A stretch of DNA of 64,000 bases from Kitasatospora sp. GP82. Lineage in GTDB: Bacteria; Actinomycetota; Actinomycetes; Streptomycetales; Streptomycetaceae. The stretch covers positions 1 to 64,000 of the forward strand of contig NZ_JARZAJ010000033.1 in the NCBI RefSeq assembly GCF_029892105.1, in the 5' to 3' direction. Below, in pieces: positions 34,041 through 42,855 of the stretch (positions are counted from its first letter, which is position 1; each line of letters starts with the position of its first letter). The notes beneath the pieces were generated by a model. The model did no database searches and was not told the origin of the DNA. It worked only from the letters and a program-made list of their open reading frames with translations. A program made the translations under genes and the position numbers.

Positions 34041-34484
34041 TTACTCGTCCTCGTCGTCGCGCTCGGCGGCCGGTGCCCGGTACGGGTCCGCGTCCCCGGC
34101 GTACGTCGCCCCGGCGGCGGCCGTGCGGACGGCGGCGTCGGACATCCGCGCCTTGTCCAGCAGGTCGTCGATGTTCCGGGCGTTGTCCGGAAGTGCATCC
34201 GCGACGAAGGTCAGCGACGGCGTGAAGCGCACCCCGGTCTGCTTGCCGACCTCGGAGCGGAGCACGCCCTTGGCGCTCTCCAGCGCCGCGGCCGTCGCCT
34301 CGCGCTCGGTCTCGTCGCCGTAGACCGTGTAGAAGACGGTGGCCTCCCGCAGGTCTCCGGTGACCCGGGTGTCCGTAATGGTCACATAGCCAAGGCGGGG
34401 GTCCTTGATCCGTCGTTGCAGGGTCTCGGCCACAACCACCTGGATGCGGTCGGCGAGCTTGCGCGCCCTAGCGGTGTCGGTCAC
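34041..34484 (-). CDS. rbfA: Ribosome-binding factor A
   Basis: 147 residues. A KH-like cold-shock protein needed for late 30S maturation. Conserved segments are ARKLADRIQVVVAETL, IKDPRLGYVTITDTRVTGDL and the VRFTPSLTFVAD strand. GTG 34484 has GAGGAGG 5 bases upstream. The C-terminus is an acidic, unstructured tail. It follows the DUF503 gene and is coupled to nrnA. Confidence 0.95.
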   Translation of the reverse strand: MTDTARARKLADRIQVVVAETLQRRIKDPRLGYVTITDTRVTGDLREATVFYTVYGDETEREATAAALESAKGVLRSEVGKQTGVRFTPSLTFVADALPDNARNIDDLLDKARMSDAAVRTAAAGATYAGDADPYRAPAAERDDEDE

Positions 34485-34644
34485 GTTGCCTCCTCGTACG
34501 GTGGGCACGGTACCCGGGTCAGTGCTGCGCCCGGTGGGGCCCACGCCCCAACGTACCTGCCCGCGCCCAGCCTTGTGGGCGCTGTCGGTCCTCGTCGGTG
34601 TGACGGTGGCGACTTCGCGACCACCGCACCCGGCTTCTCAATCA

Positions 34645-34941
34645 TCAGTCATCACCGTCGTGGTGGTAGCGCCTCCTGGCGGAGAGCAGTTGCACCTCGG
34701 GGCGGCCGGCGACGAGCCGCTCACAGCTGTCCAGGATCTCGGTGACGTACCCGGCGTTGCCGGACACCACCGCCAGGCCGATCTCGGCCCTCCGGTGCAG
34801 ATCCTGGTTCCCGGTCTCCGCTGCGCACACGCTGTACTTGCGCTGCAGCTCGGCCACGATGGGCCGCACGATCGAGCGCTTCTCCTTGAGCGAGTGGACG
34901 TCGCCGAGGAGGAGGTCGAAGGTGAGTGTTCCCACGAACAT
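34645..34941 (-). CDS. DUF503 (YlxP-like) protein
   Basis: 98 residues. The N-terminus FVGTLTFDLLLGDVHSLKEKRSIVRP is the DUF503 signature. This small ferredoxin-fold protein is regularly encoded between infB and rbfA; a ribosome-associated role is suspected for relatives. The ATG lies in TTATATG with no Shine-Dalgarno, so translation may be weak, leaderless or start at the GTG two codons downstream. The C-terminal tail is Arg/His/Asp-rich. Confidence 0.85.
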   Translation of the reverse strand: MFVGTLTFDLLLGDVHSLKEKRSIVRPIVAELQRKYSVCAAETGNQDLHRRAEIGLAVVSGNAGYVTEILDSCERLVAGRPEVQLLSARRRYHHDGDD

Positions 34942-34968
34942 ATAAGGCAGGTCTCGCCGACCTGTGGG

Positions 34969-35006
34969 CCTCGTAGGGACCCCCGTGAAGCGGGGGACGT
35001 ACGAGG
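34969..35006 (-). promoter_or_regulatory. Two-stem hairpin between infB and the DUF503 gene
   Basis: An outer stem CCTCGTA (34969-34975) with TACGAGG (35000-35006) and an inner stem CCCCCG (34980-34985) with CGGGGG (34991-34996), loop TGAAG. It follows the infB terminator and precedes the DUF503 start, so it may be a second terminator or a 5' leader structure. Confidence 0.5.
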
Positions 35007-35022
35007 ACCCTACACAGCGAGA

Positions 35023-35066
35023 CCGGGGCCGGTCGACGGGATAATCATCCCGCCGACCGGCCCCGG
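35023..35066 (-). terminator. infB terminator hairpin
   Basis: 13-bp arms CCGGGGCCGGTCG (35023-35035) and CGACCGGCCCCGG (35054-35066), with a further inner stem CGGGAT/ATCCCG (35037-35042, 35047-35052). It begins 10 bp past the infB stop. Confidence 0.8.
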
Positions 35067-35076
35067 CAGCCGACGC

Positions 35077-38000
35077 TTACGCGCGCGGCTTCTCGCGCAT
35101 CTCGTAGGTCTCGATGATGTCCTCGACCTTGATGTCGTTGAACGACCCCAGGGTCACACCGGCCTCGAAGCCCTCGCGGACCTCGGTCGCGTCGTCCTTG
35201 AAGCGGCGCAGACCCTCGATGGAGAGGTTCTCCGCCACGACCTTGCCGTCGCGGATGAGACGGGCCTTGGCGTTGCGGCGCAGCAGGCCCTCGCGGACCA
35301 GGACACCGGCGATGTTGCCGAACTTGGAGGAGCGGAACACCTCGCGGACCTCCGCAGAGCCGAGGCGCACCTCCTCGTACTCCGGCTTGAGCAGACCCTT
35401 GAGGGCCGACTCGATCTCCTCGATCGCCTGGTAGATGACCGAGTAGTACCGGACGTCGACGCCCTCGCGCTCGGCTGCGGTCCGTGCACGGCCCTCGGCC
35501 CGCACGTTGAAGCCGATGATGATGGCGTCCGAGCCCATCGCCAGGTCCACGTCGGACTCGGTGATGGCACCCACACCGCGGTGCAGGACCCGGAGCTCGA
35601 CCTCCTCGCCCACGTCCAGCTTGACCAGGGCGTCCTCGAGGGCCTCGACCGAACCGGAGACGTCACCCTTGATGATGAGGTTGAGCTGCTCGATGGAGCC
35701 GGCCGCGATGGCCTTGTCCAGGTCCTCGAGCGAGATCCGGACCCGACGCTGCGCGAAGGCGGCGTTGCGGTCGCGGGCCGAACGCTTCTCGGCGATCTGG
35801 CGAGCGGTGCGGTCCTCCTCGACGACGATGAAGCTGTCGCCGGCGCGGGGCACCGAGGTCAGACCGAGCAGCAGCACCGGACGCGACGGGCCGGCCTCTT
35901 CGAGGTGGTTGCCGTTCTCGTCCAGCATGGCGCGGACGCGACCGTAGGCGTCGCCGACCACGATCGAGTCACCGACGCGGAGGGTACCGCGCTGGACCAG
36001 GACGGTCGCCATGGCGCCGCGGCCCTTGTCCAGGTGGGCCTCGATGGCAATACCCTGCGCGTCCTGCTCGGGGTTGGCCCGCAGGTCGAGCGAGGCGTCC
36101 GCGGTCAGGACCACGGCCTCCAGCAGCTGGTCGATGTTCAGACCCTGGCGCGCGGAGATGTCGACGAACATGGTGTCGCCGCCGTACTCCTCGGCCACCA
36201 GACCGAACTCGGTCAGCTGACCGCGGACCTTGGTCGGGTCGGCGCCCTCGACGTCGATCTTGTTGACCGCGACCACGATCGGCACACCGGCGGCCTTGGC
36301 GTGGTTGAGCGCCTCGACCGTCTGCGGCATGACACCGTCGTTGGCCGCGACCACCAGGATCGCGATGTCGGTGGACTTGGCACCACGGGCACGCATGGCG
36401 GAGAACGCCTCGTGACCCGGGGTGTCCAGGAAGGTGATCGGACGCTCTTCGCCGTTCACGATGGTGGCGACCTGGTAGGCACCGATGTGCTGGGTGATGC
36501 CACCGGCCTCGCCGGCCACCACGTTGGACTTGCGGATCGCGTCCAGCAGGCGGGTCTTACCGTGGTCGACGTGACCCATGACGGTGACGACCGGCGGGCG
36601 GGGCGCCAGCATGTCCTCGTCGCCCTCGTTGGCACCGAAGTCGATGTCGAACGACTCCAGCAGCTCGCGGTCCTCGTCGTCCCGGCTGACGATCTCCAGG
36701 ACGAAGCCCATCTCGCCGGCCAGCAGCTCGAGGGTGGCGTCGGAGACCGACTGGGTCGCGGTGACCATCTCACCGAGGTTGAACATCACCGAGACGAGCG
36801 CGGCCGGGTTGGCGTTGATCTTCTCCGCGAAGTCCATCAGCGAGGCACCACGCGACAGGCGGACCGTCTGGCCGTTGCCGCGAGGCAGCATCACACCGCC
36901 GACGGACGGGGCCTGCATGGCCTCGTACTCCTGGCGCTTCGCCCGCTTCGACTTACGGCCACGCGCCGGGCGACCGCCCGGACCACGGCCGAAGGCACCC
37001 TGCGTGCCACCACGGGCACCCGGACCACCCGGACGGCCACCGAAGCCACCCGGACGCGGGCCGCCGAAGCCGCCACCGCCACCGGCACCGCCACCCGGAC
37101 GGGGACCGCCGAAGCCGCCACCGGCCGGACGCGAGCCCGGACCAGCCGGACGACCGGCGAAGCCCGGACGGGCGCCACCGGCACCCGGACCACCCGGACG
37201 GCCACCGGGGCCACCCGGACCACGGCCCCCCGGGCCGGGACGCGGGCCCGGACCGGCCGGACGCTGCGGCATCATGCCCGGGTTCGGGCGCGGCATACCG
37301 GACGGGGACGGGGCACCCGGACGCGGACCGGCCGGACGGGGCATGCCGTCGGGACGCGGCGCACCGGCACCCGGACCACCCGGACGCGGACGGTCACCGG
37401 CACCGGCCGGACGCGGACGGTCGCCACCCGGACGGGGGGCACCCGCACCAGGCGCACCGGCGGGACGCGGACGGTCGCCACCGGGACGGGGACGCTCGCC
37501 GGCACCGGCCGGACGCGGACGGTCGCCACCGGGACGGGGACGCTCGCCCGCACCGGGCGCACCGGCACCCGGACGCGGACGCTCACCCTGGCCACCACCG
37601 GGACGGCGGTCGCCGGGGCGGGCCATACCGGTGGCGCCACCCGAAGTGAAGGGGTTGTTGCCCGGACGCGGACCGGCCGGACGCGGGCCCGGACGGGCAC
37701 CCGAGGACGGGGCGGCCGCAGCCGGACGCGGGGCCGGAGCGGCCGGACGGGCCGCAGCCTCACCGGCAGGAGCCGGGGAGGAGAACTCGGCCGCCGGGGC
37801 AGCCGGAGCCGGCGCAGCGGGACGCGCGGCCGGGCGCGGGCCCGGGGTCGCAGCGGCCGGCTTGGGCGCGGCGGGGGCAGCCGGCGCAGCGGGAGCTGCG
37901 GGAACGGCCGGGGTGGCAGCCGCAGCGGCGGCGGCCGGGGTGGGACGGGGGCCCGGAGTCGCCGTGGGGCGCGGGCCAGGGGTGGGTGCACCCGGCTTGG

Positions 38001-38250
38001 GTGCGGCCGCACCGGCGGCGGGGCCACCGGACGGCTGGGGCGCCGCGGGCTTCCGCGGGCCAGGCTTGGCGGACGAGCCACCAGCAGGCGGCGTCGCTCC
38101 CAATGCGTCAGTCAACTTGCGTACGACCGGCGCCTCGATCGTCGAGGACGCCGAACGGACGAACTCACCCAGCTCGGTGAGCTTGGCCATGACGGCCTTG
38201 CTCTCCAAGCCAAGCTCCTTGGCGAGTTCGTATACCCGGACCTTAGCCAC
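35077..38250 (-). CDS. infB: Translation initiation factor IF-2
   Basis: 1057 residues. The GTPase that delivers fMet-tRNA to the 30S subunit. An N-terminal IF2_N helix (RVYELAKELGLESKAVMAKL) is followed by about 380 residues of low-complexity Pro/Ala/Gly/Arg sequence (RPRPGGDRPRP-type repeats), then the G domain with GHVDHGKT (about 556-563), DTPGHEAF and NKID, and domains II-IV. The long unstructured arm is typical of streptomycetes. GTG 38250 has AGGAG a few bases upstream. The gene lies in the nusA-ylxR-infB order. Confidence 0.97.
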   Translation of the reverse strand: MAKVRVYELAKELGLESKAVMAKLTELGEFVRSASSTIEAPVVRKLTDALGATPPAGGSSAKPGPRKPAAPQPSGGPAAGAAAPKPGAPTPGPRPTATPGPRPTPAAAAAAATPAVPAAPAAPAAPAAPKPAAATPGPRPAARPAAPAPAAPAAEFSSPAPAGEAAARPAAPAPRPAAAAPSSGARPGPRPAGPRPGNNPFTSGGATGMARPGDRRPGGGQGERPRPGAGAPGAGERPRPGGDRPRPAGAGERPRPGGDRPRPAGAPGAGAPRPGGDRPRPAGAGDRPRPGGPGAGAPRPDGMPRPAGPRPGAPSPSGMPRPNPGMMPQRPAGPGPRPGPGGRGPGGPGGRPGGPGAGGARPGFAGRPAGPGSRPAGGGFGGPRPGGGAGGGGGFGGPRPGGFGGRPGGPGARGGTQGAFGRGPGGRPARGRKSKRAKRQEYEAMQAPSVGGVMLPRGNGQTVRLSRGASLMDFAEKINANPAALVSVMFNLGEMVTATQSVSDATLELLAGEMGFVLEIVSRDDEDRELLESFDIDFGANEGDEDMLAPRPPVVTVMGHVDHGKTRLLDAIRKSNVVAGEAGGITQHIGAYQVATIVNGEERPITFLDTPGHEAFSAMRARGAKSTDIAILVVAANDGVMPQTVEALNHAKAAGVPIVVAVNKIDVEGADPTKVRGQLTEFGLVAEEYGGDTMFVDISARQGLNIDQLLEAVVLTADASLDLRANPEQDAQGIAIEAHLDKGRGAMATVLVQRGTLRVGDSIVVGDAYGRVRAMLDENGNHLEEAGPSRPVLLLGLTSVPRAGDSFIVVEEDRTARQIAEKRSARDRNAAFAQRRVRISLEDLDKAIAAGSIEQLNLIIKGDVSGSVEALEDALVKLDVGEEVELRVLHRGVGAITESDVDLAMGSDAIIIGFNVRAEGRARTAAEREGVDVRYYSVIYQAIEEIESALKGLLKPEYEEVRLGSAEVREVFRSSKFGNIAGVLVREGLLRRNAKARLIRDGKVVAENLSIEGLRRFKDDATEVREGFEAGVTLGSFNDIKVEDIIETYEMREKPRA

Positions 38251-38447
38251 TTCGCTCCTGTCTATGAGTCCGGGGTAATCGTCCGCCGGACTGTCGCTAC
38301 TTCATGGGCGTACTCATCGCGTACTCATCGAGTGCTCATCGCAATCTCGACCTACTTCCAACTCGCGAGGTACCTGACGTGTCGCGCGGCGCACGGAGGA
38401 CTCCGTGCACTGCGCATTGCTGGTGGTGCTTCGCCGCTCCTGAGGAC

Positions 38448-38747
38448 TCAGGGCGCCGAGGTCTCGCCCGCCCGCTCGCCGACGTACGCGCGCAGCGTGC
38501 CGGTGTCGAGCACACCCTGGAGCCGGAAGGCCCTGGGGAACGCCCGACGGCGTACCGCGAGGTCGAGGCAGGCCAGGTCGAGGTGCAGATGTGCACCCCG
38601 CCCCGGCAGTGCGCCGCGCGGATCGGGGACACAGACGCCCTCGACCGCCACTACGCGCAACAGCTCGTGTTTGGCCGCTCGCTTGCGGCAGCCCACGCAG
38701 GTGCGTTCAGGGCATGCACGGACATGCGTCCGGCCAGACACGCTCAA
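38448..38747 (-). CDS. ylxR: YlxR-family (DUF448) nucleic-acid-binding protein
   Basis: 99 residues. The signature CVGCRKR lies near residues 17-23 and PDPRGALPGRGAHLH near 41-55; the latter is the conserved GRGA loop. YlxR proteins sit between nusA and infB; members bind RNA and have been reported to affect RNase P. TTG 38747 has GGAGGGG 5 bases upstream; GTG two codons later is an alternative. The downstream gap to infB is 197 bp. Confidence 0.88.
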   Translation of the reverse strand: MSVSGRTHVRACPERTCVGCRKRAAKHELLRVVAVEGVCVPDPRGALPGRGAHLHLDLACLDLAVRRRAFPRAFRLQGVLDTGTLRAYVGERAGETSAP

Positions 38748-38811
38748 GTCTACCCCTCCGAAGGGACATGGCGCCGCCCCGCCGATCCAGGCGGGGCAGC
38801 ACGTACGTTTA

Positions 38812-39813
38812 CTACTCGGCCGACGATTCCCCGGAGGGCACCTCGGTGTCCGGGCGGATGTCGATCCGCCAGCCCGTCAGACGGGCTGCGAGGCGGGCGT
38901 TCTGACCCTCCTTGCCGATCGCCAGCGACAGCTGGTAGTCGGGAACGATCACCCGGGCGGAGCGCTGGTTGTAGTCGACGATCTCCACCTTCGTCACCCG
39001 GGCGGGGGACAGCGCGGAGGCGACCATGTCGGCCGGGTCCTCCGACCAGTCGACGATGTCGATCTTCTCGCCGTGCAGCTCGCCCATCACATTGCGCACC
39101 CGGGCGCCCATCGGACCGATGCAGGCGCCCTTGGCGTTCAGGCCCGGCTTGCGGGACCAGACCGCGATCTTGGTGCGGTGTCCGGCCTCGCGGGCGATCG
39201 CGGCGATCTCGACGCTGCCGTCGGCGATCTCCGGGACCTCCAGGGCGAAGAGCTTCTTCACCAGGCTGGGGTGGGTGCGGGAGAGGGTCACGGACGCACC
39301 GCGCACACCGCGGCGGACGGCCACCACGTAGCACTTCAGCCGGGTGCCGTGCTTGTAGTCCTCACCCGGAACCTGCTCCTGCGGCGGGAGGATCGCCTCC
39401 AGCTTGCCGATGTCGACCAGGATGTTCTTCGGGTCGTTGCCCTGCTGGACGACACCGGTGACGATGTCGCCCTCCTTGCCCGCGTACTCGCCGAAGGTCT
39501 GGTCGTCGGCGGCGTCGCGCAGACGCTGCAGGATGACCTGCTTGGCGGTCGAGGCGGCGATCCGGCCGAAGCCGCTCGGGGTGTCGTCGAACTCCTTGGG
39601 CTCGACGCCCTCCTCCAGCTCCGCCGGGTCCTCCAGGGCCCACACGGTGACATGGCCGGTCTTGCGGTTCAGCTCGACCCGGGCCCGGCGGCGGGAGCCC
39701 TCGGTGCGGTGGTAGGCGATGAGGAGGGCCGACTCGATCGACTCGACCAACAGGTCGAACGGAACGCCCTTCTCGGTAACCAGCCCACGCAGGGCACTCA
39801 TGTCGATGTCCAC
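38812..39813 (-). CDS. nusA: Transcription termination/antitermination factor NusA
   Basis: 333 residues. The N-terminal RNA-polymerase-binding domain, an S1 domain (EGDIVTGVVQQGNDPKNILVD) and two KH domains (GACIGPMGARVRNVM; LAIGKEGQNARLAARLTGW) are present, without the C-terminal acidic repeats of E. coli, as usual in actinobacteria. GTG 39813 follows GAGGAGG at 8 bases. It is located between rimP and ylxR. Confidence 0.96.
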   Translation of the reverse strand: MDIDMSALRGLVTEKGVPFDLLVESIESALLIAYHRTEGSRRRARVELNRKTGHVTVWALEDPAELEEGVEPKEFDDTPSGFGRIAASTAKQVILQRLRDAADDQTFGEYAGKEGDIVTGVVQQGNDPKNILVDIGKLEAILPPQEQVPGEDYKHGTRLKCYVVAVRRGVRGASVTLSRTHPSLVKKLFALEVPEIADGSVEIAAIAREAGHRTKIAVWSRKPGLNAKGACIGPMGARVRNVMGELHGEKIDIVDWSEDPADMVASALSPARVTKVEIVDYNQRSARVIVPDYQLSLAIGKEGQNARLAARLTGWRIDIRPDTEVPSGESSAE

Positions 39814-39879
39814 GGCTACGCCTCCTCTTCTTTCATCACATACATGGCGCAAAGTCGTTCGTTGTTCGGCGGCGGTGTC

Positions 39880-40464
39880 TCAGGCCTCGTCGGCATCGGC
39901 GTCGTCGGCGTCGTCGGCATCGGCGTCGTCGGCGTCGTCGGCGTCCACCGCGAGGTCCTCGGCCTCGTCGAGGAGCTTCTCGTCTTCCTTGCGGTTGAAC
40001 TCGACCTGGACGCGCGCCTTGGCGACCTCGGCGTACTCCAGGCGGCGCTCCTTGGCCTTGCCGCGGCCCTTGACCGGCTGCACCTCGACCAGCGCGCCGT
40101 CCTCGTCGGCCGTGAGCACCCGGGCGACGATCTCGCTGCCGTCCACCAGCTTCGCCTTCACCAGACGGCCCTCGGCCCGGTGCCAGTGGCGCGGCCGGGT
40201 GAGCGGGCGCTCCACCCCGGGCGAGCCGACCTCCAGCAGGTAGGGAGCCTCGCCCATCACATCGGAGTCGTCCAGCTTCTGGCCGACCAGGCGGCTGAAC
40301 TCGGCGATGGCATCGAGATCCACACCGCCGTCGGCGTCCACGTCGATCTGCACCTGGCGACGGCTGCCCGCCTGGGTGACCTTGACATCCTCGAGGTCGA
40401 GACCGGCCTCGGCGGCCAGTGGCTCCAGCAACGCGCGCAGCCGGTCAGTGGGGGTGGTGCTCAT
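39880..40464 (-). CDS. rimP: Ribosome maturation factor RimP
   Basis: 194 residues. 30S assembly factor with the conserved core DVDADGGVDLDAIAEFSR, LEVGSPGVERPLTRP and the RRLEYAEVAKARVQVEF strand. The last 25 residues are an Asp/Ala tail (DADDADDA repeated), encoded by two perfect 24-bp copies at 39889-39936; relatives usually end earlier or in a shorter acidic tail. First gene of the nusA-infB run. Confidence 0.95.
   Translation of the reverse strand: MSTTPTDRLRALLEPLAAEAGLDLEDVKVTQAGSRRQVQIDVDADGGVDLDAIAEFSRLVGQKLDDSDVMGEAPYLLEVGSPGVERPLTRPRHWHRAEGRLVKAKLVDGSEIVARVLTADEDGALVEVQPVKGRGKAKERRLEYAEVAKARVQVEFNRKEDEKLLDEAEDLAVDADDADDADADDADDADADEA
39889..39936. repeat. Two perfect 24-bp tandem copies in the rimP 3' end
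   Basis: 39889-39912 and 39913-39936 are identical and continue as a partial third copy. In frame they encode the octapeptide DADDADDA. Such a unit can expand or contract by slippage without a frameshift. Confidence 0.85.
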
Positions 40465-40750
40465 CCGGGTGACTCCTCGGCCGCGTCTGCTGTTGTCGGT
40501 AGGTGCTAAGTCAACGCAGAGCCTATCCGGTCAACCCCGGAACCGCCGATTCCGGCGGGTGGCGGGACGCCCGGGTGCACCCTGTTGCCGGGCACACCCC
40601 GGACGGGTTGCGAGCAACATCACATTGACGGCGGGGTGGTGACCCGGCCTCGGCGCGATGTTGATTCTGTAATGATTCACAACAGCGGGGGCTCGTCGGC
40701 TCCCCCATGCCCCAGCACCCCCACCCTCGTCACCCTGCGGGAGCCCGACG

Positions 40751-41812
40751 ATGCTGTCCCCCACCCGGCGGACCTTCCTGGCCATCGGCGTGCTCACCGG
40801 CGCCCTGGTCCTCTCCGGCTGCACGGGTGGTGGTGGCAGCGGTGGTGGCAGCGGCGGTGGCAGCGGCGGTGGCAGCGCCTCCAGCCACGAGAACCGGCCC
40901 GACCCGGACCTGCCGCTGCGATCCCGTGCGGTGGCCACCACCGACACCCTGCTCGCCGGGTACGACGCGGTCCTCGCCGGGCCCGGCGCCGCCCAGGCGG
41001 ACCGGCTCAAGGCCTTCCGCGCCGACCTGGTCGTCCACCGCGCCGCGCTCGCCGCCGGTCTGCCCGACCCCGGTGCTTCCCCCGGCACGTCCCCCGGCAC
41101 CCAGCCGGCCGGCACCGCCGTGAAGACGGTGGCCGCGCTCGCCGCCGCCGAACGGCAGGCCGCCGGGACCCGCCTCGCCGACCTGGACGCCGCCTCACCC
41201 GCCCTCGCCAAGCTGCTGGCCGCCGTCTCGGCCTCGGACGCCCTGCACGCGGCGGCGCTCGGCGACACCGGTCCGATCACCGTCCCCGCACCCGCGCCCA
41301 CCGCATCGCCCAGCACCGCATCGGCCACCCCGTCCGGGCCCTCCGCTTCCGGCAGCCCCGGCCCGCTGCCCAGCGCCGCCGCCACCGGACTGCAGAACGC
41401 GCTGGCCGCCGAGCACGCCGCCGTCTACGGATACGGCGTGGTCGGCGCGTGGCTGCCCGCCGGACCACAGCGCCAGGACGGCTACGCCTCGTACGCCGCC
41501 CACCAGGCCCGACGCGACGACTGGCAGCGGCTGCTCGACTCCGGCGGCGCGACCCCCACCGCCGCCGCACCCGGCTACCGCCTCCCCTTCCAGGTCACCA
41601 GCGCCGCCACCGCGGAACAGCTCGCCGCACACATCGAGACCCAGCTCACCGCCGCGTACGCCGACCTCGTCGCCGCCGGCACCGGCCCCCTGCGGGCCAC
41701 CGCCGCCACCACCCTGCGCGAGACCGCGCTGCGCGCCACCCACTGGGGCGCCGACCTCTCAGCCCTCCCCGGCCTGCCGGAGCAGCCGGAGCAGCCGGGG
41801 GCAAGCGGCTAG
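40751..41812 (+). CDS. DUF4439 ferritin-like lipoprotein
   Basis: 353 residues. A signal peptide with an RR pair (MLSPTRRTFLAIGVLTGALVL) ends in the lipobox LSGC, so the product should be a membrane-anchored lipoprotein; the RR could allow Tat export. Directly after the cysteine comes GGGGSGGGSGGGSGGGS, a flexible tether encoded by four 12-bp repeats. The C-terminal part (about 210-345, ALAAEHAAVYGYGVVGAWL and the second helical pair) is the ferritin-like DUF4439 domain, where Glu/His residues could bind metal. It is divergent from rimP across a 286-bp gap. Substrate or metal unknown. Confidence 0.82.
   Translation: MLSPTRRTFLAIGVLTGALVLSGCTGGGGSGGGSGGGSGGGSASSHENRPDPDLPLRSRAVATTDTLLAGYDAVLAGPGAAQADRLKAFRADLVVHRAALAAGLPDPGASPGTSPGTQPAGTAVKTVAALAAAERQAAGTRLADLDAASPALAKLLAAVSASDALHAAALGDTGPITVPAPAPTASPSTASATPSGPSASGSPGPLPSAAATGLQNALAAEHAAVYGYGVVGAWLPAGPQRQDGYASYAAHQARRDDWQRLLDSGGATPTAAAPGYRLPFQVTSAATAEQLAAHIETQLTAAYADLVAAGTGPLRATAATTLRETALRATHWGADLSALPGLPEQPEQPGASG
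40829..40876 (+). repeat. Four 12-bp repeats coding a GGGS linker
   Basis: GGTGGTGGCAGC (40829-40840, 40841-40852) then GGCGGTGGCAGC (40853-40864, 40865-40876), in frame within the DUF4439 lipoprotein gene. Confidence 0.9.
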
Positions 41813-41931
41813 CTCTTCACGGGCGCGGGGGCTCTTGAGAGATCACTCGTGCGCCTGACCAGCAGTTTCCCTCCCATGCCCGAGAATGGGCAGGCAGTAC
41901 CAGGGGGAAGCACCAAAGCGAGAGGCCCAGC

Positions 41932-42855
41932 ATGTCGGCAGCACCAGGGCAGTTCACCGTTCCCGAGCGCCTGGCGCAGACCGTCCGGGCCACCGAGGGG
42001 GCAGCGGGCGCAGCCTGGCTGGCCGGCCTCCGGAACACCGTCGCCGAGCACCTCGCCCGCTGGGACCTCACTCTGGAGCGCATCGGTGAACCCGGCGGCC
42101 GGCTCAGCCTGATCGCCTACGTCCGCCGCCCCGACGACTCCCTGGCCGTTCTCAAGGCCCAGCCCGTCACACCCGCCACGGCCCACGAGCACGCGGCGCT
42201 GGCCCACTGGGCCGGGCGCAGTGCCGTCCTGCTGCTGGACGCCGACCCCGCCGCGGGAGTGCTGCTGCTGGAGCGGCTGCACGGCGACATCCCGCTCCGC
42301 TCGCTCGCCGAGGCCAAGGCGATGCTGGAGGCCACGAGCCTGCTCCAGCGTCTGTGGGTGCCTCCGGCCGAGGGCCACCCGTTCTCCTCGGTGGCCGACC
42401 GGGTCGGCGAACTGGCCTCCGGGCTGCGCCGCCGCCGCGAACTGCCCAGGGCCGCCGACACCCGCCCGCTGATCGACGAGGCCCTGGAGACGGCTGCCGG
42501 GCTGCTGGCCGACGAGCCCGAACGCAGGCTGCTGCACGGCGACTTCCACCACGGCAATGTGCTGGCCGCCGACCGGGCGCCCTGGCTGGCCGTCAACCCC
42601 GAGCCGCTGGTGGGCGAGCGCGCCTTCGACCTGGCCTGGCTGGCCCAGGACCGGATGGACACCCTGGCGGGTTCCCCCGGGCCGCGCGGCGCCGCCCGCC
42701 GCCGTCTGCACCAGCTGGCCGACTCGGTCGAGGTGGAGTACGAACGGCTGCGCGGCTGGACCCTCTTCCGTACCGTCGCGGCCGGTCTGCGCTGTCTGGA
42801 GGCCGGTGACACCGAAGGCACCGAGCTCTACCTGGAGTTCGCGTCCTGGCTCTGA
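41932..42855 (+). CDS. Aminoglycoside phosphotransferase (APH)-like kinase
   Basis: 307 residues, closest in pattern to streptomycin 6-kinase-type APH proteins. The ATP lysine is likely Lys75 (LAVLKAQP), and the Brenner motif LLHGDFHHGNVL puts the catalytic base at Asp204. The following metal-binding DPKP position reads VNPEP: Asn222 replaces the usual aspartate and Glu replaces Lys. Activity may be altered or lost. AGAGG precedes ATG 41932. Its 3' end overlaps the convergent acetyltransferase gene by 28 bp. Neither a resistance role nor any particular substrate can be claimed. Confidence 0.82.
   Translation: MSAAPGQFTVPERLAQTVRATEGAAGAAWLAGLRNTVAEHLARWDLTLERIGEPGGRLSLIAYVRRPDDSLAVLKAQPVTPATAHEHAALAHWAGRSAVLLLDADPAAGVLLLERLHGDIPLRSLAEAKAMLEATSLLQRLWVPPAEGHPFSSVADRVGELASGLRRRRELPRAADTRPLIDEALETAAGLLADEPERRLLHGDFHHGNVLAADRAPWLAVNPEPLVGERAFDLAWLAQDRMDTLAGSPGPRGAARRRLHQLADSVEVEYERLRGWTLFRTVAAGLRCLEAGDTEGTELYLEFASWL

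Noticed and set aside
34405..40509. A 2034-residue open frame on the plus strand opposite infB, ylxR, nusA and rimP
   Set aside because: It is the antisense shadow of strongly supported genes. The product is His/Arg/Thr-rich low complexity with no domain, as expected from the GC bias.
41932..42855. Antibiotic resistance gene
   Set aside because: Only general APH motifs are seen, one key residue is changed, and there is no biosynthetic or resistance context.
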